Source of the DNA: Streptomyces spinosisporus
GTDB lineage: Bacteria; Actinomycetota; Actinomycetes; Streptomycetales; Streptomycetaceae
Direction of reading: 5' to 3'
Assembly (NCBI RefSeq): GCF_022698145.1
Contig: NZ_JALDAX010000008.1
Coordinates: 248,001 to 312,000 of the forward strand
DNA length: 64,000 nt
Position numbers and translations under genes: made by a program. The notes below the pieces were generated by a model that saw only the letters and a program-made list of their open reading frames with translations, was not told the DNA's origin and searched no databases. Positions 53,817 to 62,390 of the stretch are shown here, piece by piece (position 1 is the first letter of the stretch; each line of letters starts with the position of its first letter).

Positions 53817-56800
53817 TCAGGGCATTGCGTCGTGGAAGCAGATGCCGGAGCTGGACGCCGTGGTCGTGGCGGAGAAGACCACGGCGTCGTAGGCGACGTC
53901 CAGATCACCCGTGTAGTCCGAGCGACTGGTGTTGTCGGCCTGGAGGTTGCCGCCCTGCCACATGCGTACGGTACCGAGTTCGACCCATACGTCCTTGCCG
54001 TTGCTGCGGGTGGCCTGGTTGACGCTGCAAGTGCGGGTGGCGGCCACGCCCGCGGTGTTCATGCCGACGTGAACGGTGTACGGGACGATCGCCTGAGCGC
54101 CGTGATTGGGCAGGTGGACATAGATGTCGTACAGCAGACCGGTCGTGCCGGGCTCCGACATCAGGGACGGGTTCGGCGTCCAGGTGGCGGTGACCCTGTG
54201 CCAGAGGTCGGCGTCGCTGCCGGCTCCGCCCTTGTAGCCGTGGGTGAACCAGGCGTGTCCGTCGTATCCGGCGCCGAGCTGGTGCAGGTCGATCGGAGCG
54301 ATGTCGCCGGTGGCCCGCCAGGTGCCGTCACCGCGGTCGTAGGTGAAGTTGTCCCCCAGCTGCAGGTTGAACTTCCCCTCGCTCGGCTGTGATTCCGTGC
54401 AGCCCTGGGTGTTGTCGTCCGGGTCGGGCAGGTCGTCGACGAGCAGACCTGCGGGAGCGTTGTTGCACGGACCGGCGTCGTACTGCCGGTTGAGGGCCGG
54501 CTCGCCGCTGCCCAGGGAGTAGACCAGGTTCTCGGTGGAACCGTCGGTGGAGTCGCTGCCGGCGCCCCAGTCGACCGAGCCGTGGAACCAGCAGGTCTCG
54601 TTCTCGGCGGGGCACGGGTCGCTGCCGGACGAGGCGCCCGGGTCGCAGTTGTTGGAACTGTCGCAGTAGGCGCGGTAGTTCAGGTTGAGGTTGAGCTTGC
54701 CCGCCGGGCTGGTACCACCCGTGGGGAACAGGGGCAGGGCGTACGACGGCTTGGCGTTGTACGTCAGCTGCGGGGTCTCCACCCAGCCCATGATCTTCTC
54801 TTCGTAGGGCCAGTTCGCCGGGTGTGCCGCATCGTCGTAGGAGTCCCGCAGGAACGGGGCCCGGTCGGAGGGGTAGTTGGGGTTGGCCGGGTTGTTGAAC
54901 CAGCCCAGTCCGGTGTGCCCGCCGTTCTGCGAGGAGTCGGTGTAGACGCCGCTGTTGTAGCCCCACAGCGCCATGGACCAGTTCTCGACATACGCCGGGT
55001 TGCCGGTGTTGACGTTCATGCCGAGGCTCTTGAGCTGGTTCCACGTCTGGCTCAGGATGCGCACGCCGGCGGCGATGTTGGCCGCGTAGTCGGTGGCGAT
55101 CGCGTACGCCTCGGTCGGCTCGTAGGGGTCGGGCTTGGCCTCGTTCATGCCCGTGGTGACCTGGGCGATGCCGTAACCGCAGTCGGCGGCGCCGTTGTTG
55201 GGGTAGTTGTGGATGCTGTCGGCGTTGCCGTAGTAGTCGCCGAGCAGCGGGTTGCCGCCGTCCCCGGGGACGGAGTGCCAGCTCGCCTGCTTGAAGTTGG
55301 ACTCCTGCGCGAGGATGCCGAGCATCACCTGCGCGGGAACGTAACCGCCGCCGGTCAGCGGCAGGCGCGGGAAGAGCGTCTGCGGGTTGTAGGCGGCACT
55401 GCCGGCGCCCAGGTAGTTGGCCGGACGGGTGATGTTCAGGTCGCCGTGCACGGCCTGGTCGACGGCCCACTCGACCATGTTGGTGCTGGGCTGCAGGGCC
55501 TGCGCGTGCACGTTGTTGCGCTTGACGAGGCAGTTGGAGTAGTGGGACTGGGGGTTGGGGTCACTCGCCGTCACCCCTGACTGTGCGAGGGCGATCTTCT
55601 CCGGCTGGCCGTTGACGTCGGGTTCCACGTCGTCTGTGCCCGCGGTCACGGCCTCGGCCGTGGTGACCTGCGTGGCCGCCGGGGTGCCGCTGGTGGTGGC
55701 GAGGGCCTTCACGTCGATGAGGCCTGCGCCCTGACGGCTGGACGAGCCGATCTTCGAGGTGATGCCCTTGAGCTCCTCGGAGGCGGCCGAGGTGGTCAGC
55801 AGATGCCCCTCGCGCGAGGCGGCCAGCGGCTTGCCGGGCGCCGTGGACTTGCTGAGACCCGGTGCCTTGGCGGTGTCGATGCCGGACACGTCGCCGGCGA
55901 CCAGGTCGCCTCCCCGGCGGGGATAGAGACCGAGTCTGCCGAGCGGGGCGGTTCCCAGGCTGGTGAGCTTCTTGCCGTCCCAGCGGTGCAGGACGTCCTT
56001 GCCGTGCGCCACGACGGCCAGATCGACGGCTCCGCCTGCGGACGGGGTGAGGGCGAACAGCCGCCCGGGCAGGTCGGTGAGGACGTCGGCCCGTCCGCCG
56101 GCCGAGACCTTGACCAGCCGCCCGCCGAGCACGCCGAGGTCGCCGTCCGGTGTCGGCAAGGGGTTCGTGAACTGGCCGGTGACGGTCCGGGTGCCGACGG
56201 TCTTGCCGGTGGTGGCGTCCACGTCGAAGAGTTTGGTGGTGCCCTTCCCCGAGTCCCCGACCGCGCTGCGCGTGAAGGTGACGGTGTCGCCCTGACCGCA
56301 GCCCGGGGAGAAGTAGGCGAGTTGGACCCCCGCGACCGAGCGGGTGACCTTGCCGGTGGTCAGGTCCACCACCGCGGCGAAGGCGCCGTGCTGCATCAGA
56401 GCGGGCTTGTTGGTGGCCGTGGACGGGGCGTAGACGGCCGCCGCGTAACGGCCGGTTCCGGTGGTGCAGACGTAACCGGTCCACGGCCCGATGCCGTCGA
56501 GTCCGGTCTCCGTCAGATTGGCCACCTCGCGGTAACGGAAGGACTGCGACTCGTCGGCCGCCAGGATGTGGAAGCCCGTCGAGTCGCCGGTGCCGATGAC
56601 CGAGCGGTCGGTGGACGTCTGCCAGTCCTCGCCCAGCGCCTTCTTCGGGGAGGTGAACAGGTTCCCGTTGGTGTGCGGGACGGAATCCTGCGGCGCCGCC
56701 TGCGCGGACGTGGCCACCCCCGAAGCGGGCAACAGCCCCGCGGCCAGGACGGCGCAGGACAGCATGCCGATTCTGGCGGTCCGTCGAGCGGTGCGTCTGC

Positions 56801-56837
56801 GGGCGCCCGCACTCTTGTTGCTCCTGGTCAGTGCCAT
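53817..56837 (-). CDS. large exoprotein: transglycosylase-like core with golvesin-like domain
   Basis: A 1006-residue secreted protein. The signal peptide lies within residues 1-48 (Arg-rich start, hydrophobic 24-40). Residues about 60-320 are beta-rich with FHILAADESQSFRYREVANL and HGAFAAVVDLTTGKVTRSV. Residues about 430-680 hold a lytic-transglycosylase-like core: VPAQVMLGILAQESNFKQASWHS with the candidate catalytic Glu, and DCGYGIAQVT. A golvesin/Xly-type beta domain fills the last 220 residues. It is homologous over its whole length to the N-terminal 1050 residues of the protein at 57799-61848. The ATG overlaps the upstream DUF2690-like gene by ten bases. Confidence 0.78.
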   Translation of the reverse strand: MALTRSNKSAGARRRTARRTARIGMLSCAVLAAGLLPASGVATSAQAAPQDSVPHTNGNLFTSPKKALGEDWQTSTDRSVIGTGDSTGFHILAADESQSFRYREVANLTETGLDGIGPWTGYVCTTGTGRYAAAVYAPSTATNKPALMQHGAFAAVVDLTTGKVTRSVAGVQLAYFSPGCGQGDTVTFTRSAVGDSGKGTTKLFDVDATTGKTVGTRTVTGQFTNPLPTPDGDLGVLGGRLVKVSAGGRADVLTDLPGRLFALTPSAGGAVDLAVVAHGKDVLHRWDGKKLTSLGTAPLGRLGLYPRRGGDLVAGDVSGIDTAKAPGLSKSTAPGKPLAASREGHLLTTSAASEELKGITSKIGSSSRQGAGLIDVKALATTSGTPAATQVTTAEAVTAGTDDVEPDVNGQPEKIALAQSGVTASDPNPQSHYSNCLVKRNNVHAQALQPSTNMVEWAVDQAVHGDLNITRPANYLGAGSAAYNPQTLFPRLPLTGGGYVPAQVMLGILAQESNFKQASWHSVPGDGGNPLLGDYYGNADSIHNYPNNGAADCGYGIAQVTTGMNEAKPDPYEPTEAYAIATDYAANIAAGVRILSQTWNQLKSLGMNVNTGNPAYVENWSMALWGYNSGVYTDSSQNGGHTGLGWFNNPANPNYPSDRAPFLRDSYDDAAHPANWPYEEKIMGWVETPQLTYNAKPSYALPLFPTGGTSPAGKLNLNLNYRAYCDSSNNCDPGASSGSDPCPAENETCWFHGSVDWGAGSDSTDGSTENLVYSLGSGEPALNRQYDAGPCNNAPAGLLVDDLPDPDDNTQGCTESQPSEGKFNLQLGDNFTYDRGDGTWRATGDIAPIDLHQLGAGYDGHAWFTHGYKGGAGSDADLWHRVTATWTPNPSLMSEPGTTGLLYDIYVHLPNHGAQAIVPYTVHVGMNTAGVAATRTCSVNQATRSNGKDVWVELGTVRMWQGGNLQADNTSRSDYTGDLDVAYDAVVFSATTTASSSGICFHDAMP

Positions 56838-57355
56838 TGGGTGCACACTCCGGTGGTCCCCTCCTGCTTCCAGGTTTCCGGCGCCGGATCGAAACCCGGC
56901 CCGATGTCGGTGGCGCAGCCCTTCGCCATCGCGTTGCCACCGACCATCGGAGTCGCCTTGGCAACGTCGTCCTGGTTCACGTAACCGGCCGAGTACGAGG
57001 CCTCGCTGCCCCCGAGCTGCGGAACGTAGAAGATGTTCGCCGCCTGCGGATAGATGCTCGACTGCGGATCGACGGTGACGTACGCCCATGAGGCGTCGCA
57101 GGTGCCCGAGTAGTAGAACTTCAGGGACATCGACGTGTCGTCGATCTCCTCCAGGAGCCGGGCGTCGTCGTCGCACCCCATCGTGGCGGGGCTCTGCCCG
57201 GTGCACGCCGCACCTTTGCAGCCGGCGGCCGATGCCGCTGTCGATCCGGTGAACACGCAGGCGGCGGCCAGGGCCACAGTCAGGGCCGCGGAGCTGAGCG
57301 TGCGAAGGAGCCGGAGCCGGGACCCCGAGCCGGGCGCACGTCTTCGCATGGACAC
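56828..57355 (-). CDS. secreted DUF2690-type protein
   Basis: A 175-residue precursor with a signal peptide (residues 1-43). Mature part: CKGAACTGQSPATMGCDDDARLLEEI matches the start of DUF2690 (paired Cys spaced with Asp-Ala), and FYYSGTCDASWAYVTVDPQSSI continues it. Family members are exported or lipid-anchored Streptomyces proteins of unknown role. GTG 57355 has AAAGGA upstream; ATG 57349 also possible. It is the first gene of the leftward arm of the exoprotein locus and overlaps the start of the next gene. Confidence 0.78.
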   Translation of the reverse strand: MSMRRRAPGSGSRLRLLRTLSSAALTVALAAACVFTGSTAASAAGCKGAACTGQSPATMGCDDDARLLEEIDDTSMSLKFYYSGTCDASWAYVTVDPQSSIYPQAANIFYVPQLGGSEASYSAGYVNQDDVAKATPMVGGNAMAKGCATDIGPGFDPAPETWKQEGTTGVCTQWH

Positions 57356-57363
57356 ATGAATCC

Positions 57364-57798
57364 TTTGCGATAGGGAAGTTGGCTAATCGCTGACGCGTGG
57401 GCCGGAGCCGTCACCGCGTCAACCGACGGTGAGTTTGACGACTCAACCACCAATAGATGATCGTCGAAATCCCACAGGAACAACCAAGACCAACTAAAGA
57501 ACACCCCAAGGCGGCGACCTTCGAATCGGTGACCGCCACTGGCAACGTCGACCCCAACTTGCCGCCATCTACGCCGATTTGATGCACGTGGCCTCCAGCC
57601 CTCCATCCCGACGCCTGCGCGGAATTCAACGGCTTCCGAAATCGTCGACTTGCCGACACCCACCCTCCGGTCGACCGGTTCGGCCGATTCGGGCGTGTCG
57701 GATTGGTATGGACCCTTTTACAAACGTGCAGTACCCATGTAGGTTTCGAGCACTTCACTCAAGGAAAACCTGTGTCAGGCACATGACGAGACTGATGC
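57364..57798. other. 440-base gene-poor divergent intergenic region
   Basis: No convincing ORF occurs here. Base composition is visibly less GC-rich than the surroundings, with AT stretches such as CCACCAATAGATGATCG, GGACCCTTTTACAAACG and CACTCAAGGAAAACC. It separates two diverging exoprotein operons and must contain both promoters. No clear palindromic operator was found by eye. It could also hold a small RNA. Confidence 0.5.
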
Positions 57799-60700
57799 GT
57801 GCCACACGATGACGTGCGTGCAACACGTCGAGGGGGCGGGAGTTCATTGCGGCGTGGTAGACGCCCGGCTGTGGCCGGGGTGCTTGCCCTGTTGGTGAGT
57901 CTCGCACTGGGAGGCCCGGTCGGGACGGCAGCCGGTGCCGACCAGTCGCCACCCGCGGTCGGGCGGAAGACCGCGGACCCGGGCGGCGACAAGCCTCAAC
58001 AGGACCAGTCCGACAGGGTGTTGAGTCCCGACCAGGTCCTGCCCAAGGGGTGGCAGAAGTCCGCGGACCGCGCCGTCACGGTGACGGGCGACGGCTCCGG
58101 CCTGCACGTCCTGGCAGCCGACAGCGACCAGGCCTACCAGTGGCGCACCGTCGCGACTGTGTCGGAGCCCGCCTTCGCGACCGATCTGTGGATCGGCAAC
58201 GCATGCGTGACCGGGTCCGGCAAGCGAGCGGTGGTGGTCTACGCGCCCCGGAGCTTCACCAATCGGCCCGAACTGCTGGAGCACGGAGCCTTCGCCGCCG
58301 TCGTCGATCTGACGACCGGAAAGGTGACCAAGCTCGCCCACACCGTCACGCTGGCCTATTTCAACCCTGGTTGCGGCACGGGCGAGACCGCCGTGCTCAC
58401 CCAGGTCGGTGACGACCGGACCGACCGGACGCGGCTGCTGACGGTGGACACCGTCACCGCGACCGTCACCCGCAAGCAGACCGAGAGCGTCCAGGTCACC
58501 TCCGCGGTTCCCGCCGGGGACGGTGTCGTGGGCGCGGCGGCAGGACGGCTGATCCGCTTCGACCGCAACAACCACGCCACCCAGCTGACCACCACCAGCG
58601 GCCCCGCCTTCGATCTGCGCGTGGACGGTGCAGGCGGCGTCAACTTCCTGGACCGCAAGGGCGACAGGGCCCGCGCCCGCCGCGTTGCGGACGGCAGGAC
58701 CAGCACCCTCGCTCAAGGCCCCGTCGGTTCACTGGGACTGGCAGCCGGAACCTCCGGACGGGTCTTCCTCACCGGGACTCCCACCTCCACGGCGTCCCTG
58801 CCCGCCACCGTGCACCGGCTCAAGGCCTCGGCCCGGGCCACGGTGTCCTCCACCGGCGCGCTCGCCATCGACCAGGCCGTGTCGAAGAGCCTGCGCAGCC
58901 ATGTCAGCAACCCGCTGGCGGCAACGGCCTGGAACACGGCGGCTCCCCTGCAGCTCAAGACTCATGTGACCGCGACCGGCAAGAAGCTCGCCTTCACGGT
59001 CGGCGCCTCCGGTGCCGGATCGAGGAAGGCGGGCGGGGCCGTGTCCCCGGCGCTCACGGCGTCTGCGTCCACCGCATCCGCGCGTGCGGCAACGGCCGGC
59101 GATCCGAACTCCACGGTCGACAACGACCGGACGTGCTCGCAGCCGCGCAACGACCCCAACCAGCAGGCGTACCAGCCGACCCCCAACCAGGTCGAGTGGG
59201 CCGTCGACATGGCCGTCCGCGGCAACCTCACCAGTGCCTATGTACGCCAGGGCGGCTGGCGCAGCGCCGCCGGCCTCGGCACCGTCGATCCGCAGGGCAT
59301 GTTCCCGCTGCCCGGCCTGGTGGGCACCGACGGCGGCCGCATCCCGGCGCAGGTGCTCCTCGGTGTGCTGGCCCAGGAGTCCAATCTGTGGCAGGCCGAG
59401 GGCGGAGCCCTGCCCGGCCAGACCAGCTCCACGCTCGCCAGCACCAACGGCTTCTACGGCCATCCGAGCGACCCGGCGACCCCCGAGGACCACTGGTTGA
59501 TCGACTGGTCCAAGACCGACTGCGGTTACGGCATCGGCCAGCAGACCGACGGGATGAAGACGGGCGAGGTGGACGAGCTGCCGGCCGCCCAGCAGAAGGC
59601 GATCGCGCTCGACTACACCTCGAACATCGCCGTGGCCGCGCGCACGCTCTCCACGAAGTGGAACGAGCTGCACGACACCGCGATCACCCCCGGCGGCATC
59701 CGGCTGAACACCGACGACCCGGCGGCCCCGGAGAACTGGTTCGCCGCACTGTGGGACTACAACTCCGGCCTCAACTACTACGTTCCGGCCAACCCGAGCG
59801 CCAACTGGGGCCTGGGCTGGCTGAACAACCCCTCCAACCCGCTCTACCCGCCGGACCGCCATGCCTTCCTGGACGGCAACACCTATGCCGACGCCGGGCA
59901 TCCGCAGGACTGGCCGTACGAGGAGAAGGTTCTCGGCTGGGGCGCCTGGCCGATCGACACGGGGCGGGCCTACGCCGATGACGGCACCGCCAACAACAGC
60001 AACACCGCGGGCTATTCGCCGGCCTGGTGGGACTCCGACACCGACCGCTCCACGGTCAAGCCGGACCTCGACACGTTCTGCGACCCGCTGGTCAACGACT
60101 GTGATCCGGCCGACCCGCCCCGCTGCGAGATCGACCATCTCGGCGAGACGTGCGACCCGCCGCACTGGTACCACGCGACTCAGACCACCTGGAAGGTCTA
60201 CTGCCCCACCAGTTGCGGCCATGAGTACCTGACCTACAAGACCCTCAGGACCGAACTCGGCAACGGCAACAACGGTGCCGGCACGATGTGCGACAACTCC
60301 GACCTCGGCTTCACCGTCGTCGACGACGTGGCCGGCAGTGTTCCGGCCTTCACCGACGGGTGCGGCAAGTCGGGCTGGACCAACTCCGGCACCCTCAGCT
60401 TCCACTTCAACGCCGATTCCGCGAACCACTACGAGGCCAAGGGCGATCTGCACCAGATCGGCGGCGGCTTCGGCGACCACTTCTGGTACGCCCACGCCCG
60501 CGACGACTCCCACGGTGCCTTCGCCGGCCTCACCGATCCCGACACCGACCCGGGCAACGCCTCCGGCGCCATGGCCGTCACCGGCACATGGAAGCTCACC
60601 ACCCAGCGCACCTCGTGGACACGCGTGCTGGTGCACCTGCCGAACACCGGCTCCGGCAGTCAACAGGCCGTCTACACCATCCATCTCGGCGACGGCACCA

Positions 60701-61848
60701 CGCACAATCGGATCATCAACGCCGTCTCCCACAAGAACCAGTGGGTGAGCCTCGGCATCTACCACTTCACCTCGGGCTCCGACTTCCAAGGCGTCACGCT
60801 GTCCAACTACACGCCCGAGGGACAGGCGGACAACGACGTCGCCTGGGACGCGGTGGGCTTCCAGTGGCTGCCGGCCAAGCCGCGGCACATCGTGGCCGCG
60901 CTCGGCGACTCCTATTCCTCCGGCGAGGGCGCGGGCTCGTACGACGAATCCTCGAACCAGGAACACGGCACCGTCGACTGGAACGCCTGCCGCCGCAGCA
61001 GCAATGCCTGGCCGCGCAAGCTCGTCCTGCCGGGGACGTCCGCGAGCCTGGCGCTGCTGTCCGACAACTACAGCCCGAGCGCGGAACTCGGCTTCGTCGC
61101 GTGTTCCGGCGCCCATACGTGGCAGGTGGACGGAACCGTCGACACCAGCTACTGGCAGAACGGCGGCATCGCCCAGGGAGACGGTGAGTTCCGCGAGATC
61201 CCCCAGGTGGACTCCGGCGTGCTGACCAAGGACACCACTCTGGTGACGCTCACCATCGGCGGCAACAACTACGGCGCATTCGTGAACGCGGTCACCGACT
61301 GCGCCAATCTCACCGACTGTTCCGGCAGTGCTTTCCTCGACAAGTACGAGGCACTCATCGACCAGACGAAGGAGGACATCGGCGCCACCCTCCAGGTCAT
61401 CGCGCAACGGGCCCCCAAGGCCAAGATTGTGCTGGTCGGTTACCCGGAGATCCTCAGCCGCACCGTCAAGTGCACCGGCTCCTGGTACATCGACGGTGAC
61501 GAGGCCGCCGATCTCGCCACCCTCGCCAACTACATGGACGACGCCCAGAAGGCCAAGGTCGACGATCTGCATGCCTCCGGACTCGACGTCGGGTACGTCA
61601 ATCCGGTGTCGGCGTTCGTGGGCCACGGAGGCTGCGACAGCGACGAATGGATCAACAAGATCGTGCTCGGTCCCAACGGGGACGGCGACTTCCATGCCGG
61701 GGACCCGAACGGTGTGTGCATCTCGGCCTCCGGCGTCGGCCAGACGTGTCTGAGCCGCGAGGCCTTCCACCCCAACAATGCGGGCACCACCGGCTACGAG
61801 CACGTCGTGGAGAACGCGCTGCCCGGCCTGGGATATACGGGAGGATGA
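57799..61848 (+). CDS. giant exoprotein: transglycosylase-like core, golvesin-like domain and SGNH hydrolase
   Basis: A 1349-residue secreted protein. Signal peptide core GVLALLVSLALGG near residues 27-39. About 75-400 is the same beta-rich N-terminal part as in its leftward paralogue (GLHVLAADSDQAYQWRTVA, HGAFAAVVDLTTGKVTKLA). About 440-720 holds the transglycosylase-like core with IPAQVLLGVLAQESNLWQAE and DCGYGIGQQTDG. A golvesin-like module follows (about 880-1030). An extra C-terminal SGNH/GDSL hydrolase from 1032 has GDSYSSGEG, GGNNYG and REAFHPNNAG as Ser, Gly/Asn and His blocks. GTG 57799 is the longest start; TTG 57847, with GGGAG before it, gives a more usual signal peptide. It should bind and cut cell-wall or envelope polymers. 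Confidence 0.8.
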   Translation: MPHDDVRATRRGGGSSLRRGRRPAVAGVLALLVSLALGGPVGTAAGADQSPPAVGRKTADPGGDKPQQDQSDRVLSPDQVLPKGWQKSADRAVTVTGDGSGLHVLAADSDQAYQWRTVATVSEPAFATDLWIGNACVTGSGKRAVVVYAPRSFTNRPELLEHGAFAAVVDLTTGKVTKLAHTVTLAYFNPGCGTGETAVLTQVGDDRTDRTRLLTVDTVTATVTRKQTESVQVTSAVPAGDGVVGAAAGRLIRFDRNNHATQLTTTSGPAFDLRVDGAGGVNFLDRKGDRARARRVADGRTSTLAQGPVGSLGLAAGTSGRVFLTGTPTSTASLPATVHRLKASARATVSSTGALAIDQAVSKSLRSHVSNPLAATAWNTAAPLQLKTHVTATGKKLAFTVGASGAGSRKAGGAVSPALTASASTASARAATAGDPNSTVDNDRTCSQPRNDPNQQAYQPTPNQVEWAVDMAVRGNLTSAYVRQGGWRSAAGLGTVDPQGMFPLPGLVGTDGGRIPAQVLLGVLAQESNLWQAEGGALPGQTSSTLASTNGFYGHPSDPATPEDHWLIDWSKTDCGYGIGQQTDGMKTGEVDELPAAQQKAIALDYTSNIAVAARTLSTKWNELHDTAITPGGIRLNTDDPAAPENWFAALWDYNSGLNYYVPANPSANWGLGWLNNPSNPLYPPDRHAFLDGNTYADAGHPQDWPYEEKVLGWGAWPIDTGRAYADDGTANNSNTAGYSPAWWDSDTDRSTVKPDLDTFCDPLVNDCDPADPPRCEIDHLGETCDPPHWYHATQTTWKVYCPTSCGHEYLTYKTLRTELGNGNNGAGTMCDNSDLGFTVVDDVAGSVPAFTDGCGKSGWTNSGTLSFHFNADSANHYEAKGDLHQIGGGFGDHFWYAHARDDSHGAFAGLTDPDTDPGNASGAMAVTGTWKLTTQRTSWTRVLVHLPNTGSGSQQAVYTIHLGDGTTHNRIINAVSHKNQWVSLGIYHFTSGSDFQGVTLSNYTPEGQADNDVAWDAVGFQWLPAKPRHIVAALGDSYSSGEGAGSYDESSNQEHGTVDWNACRRSSNAWPRKLVLPGTSASLALLSDNYSPSAELGFVACSGAHTWQVDGTVDTSYWQNGGIAQGDGEFREIPQVDSGVLTKDTTLVTLTIGGNNYGAFVNAVTDCANLTDCSGSAFLDKYEALIDQTKEDIGATLQVIAQRAPKAKIVLVGYPEILSRTVKCTGSWYIDGDEAADLATLANYMDDAQKAKVDDLHASGLDVGYVNPVSAFVGHGGCDSDEWINKIVLGPNGDGDFHAGDPNGVCISASGVGQTCLSREAFHPNNAGTTGYEHVVENALPGLGYTGG

Positions 61849-61852
61849 CCCC

Positions 61853-62323
61853 GTGACCTCCGACGGGCAGCAACCGGTCGGCCGGTCGTTCGGGCCCGTT
61901 GCCCGTACGGCCGGCTGTCTCCTCATGGCGGTGACGGTCTTCGTCCTGCTCGCCGGGGTGCTGGTGACCTGGTTCTTCTTCTCCTGGCACCACACCGCAC
62001 AGAGCCGCGACCACGACTCCCAAGCCGCGCTCGCCGCCTCGGCCGACCGGCTCAGGTCCAGGCTCGCGGACGCCGACGCCGACGGCACCCTCACCGACCG
62101 GGAGATCACCGAGGCACTGGAGCACCGCAGCCCCCGCTCCCTCGCCCGCGACGAGGGCCGCACCGTCGTCGTGGTGCAGGTCGCCGGATACGACCAGGCC
62201 CGGTGCTACTCGTACACCGCACTGCCCACCGGCACGGTGACCAGCGAGCCGCTCACGACCTGCCCCTCCCAAAGCCCCCGCGCTCCCGGCTCGGTGAACC
62301 CTCCGGTCAAGGGTCGGCAATGA
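61853..62323 (+). CDS. small single-pass membrane protein of unknown function
   Basis: A 156-residue protein. A single membrane helix (about 25-47, LLMAVTVFVLLAGVLVTWFFFSW) follows a short basic cytosolic start. The rest is soluble: a helix rich in Ala/Asp/Arg (AALAASADRLRSRLADADADGTLTDREITEALE) that resembles a signal-anchor coiled region with an EF-hand-like DADADGTLTDREI, then VVVVQVAGYDQARCYSYTALPTG. No family known to me. GTG 61853 has GGGAGG before it and starts four bases after the giant exoprotein stop, so it is probably co-translated and tied to its export or anchoring. Confidence 0.7.
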   Translation: MTSDGQQPVGRSFGPVARTAGCLLMAVTVFVLLAGVLVTWFFFSWHHTAQSRDHDSQAALAASADRLRSRLADADADGTLTDREITEALEHRSPRSLARDEGRTVVVVQVAGYDQARCYSYTALPTGTVTSEPLTTCPSQSPRAPGSVNPPVKGRQ

Positions 62324-62390
62324 CCGCTTGACCGGGTGGCCGTGGGGCATGAATGTGGCCACAGGGGTGGATCAACACTCTGGAGGCCTC

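Noticed and set aside
58729..62163. 1144-codon minus-strand ORF under the giant exoprotein
   Set aside because: Val/Gly/Arg/Asp-rich shadow; the plus strand carries signal peptide, SGNH motifs and paralogy with 53817-56837.
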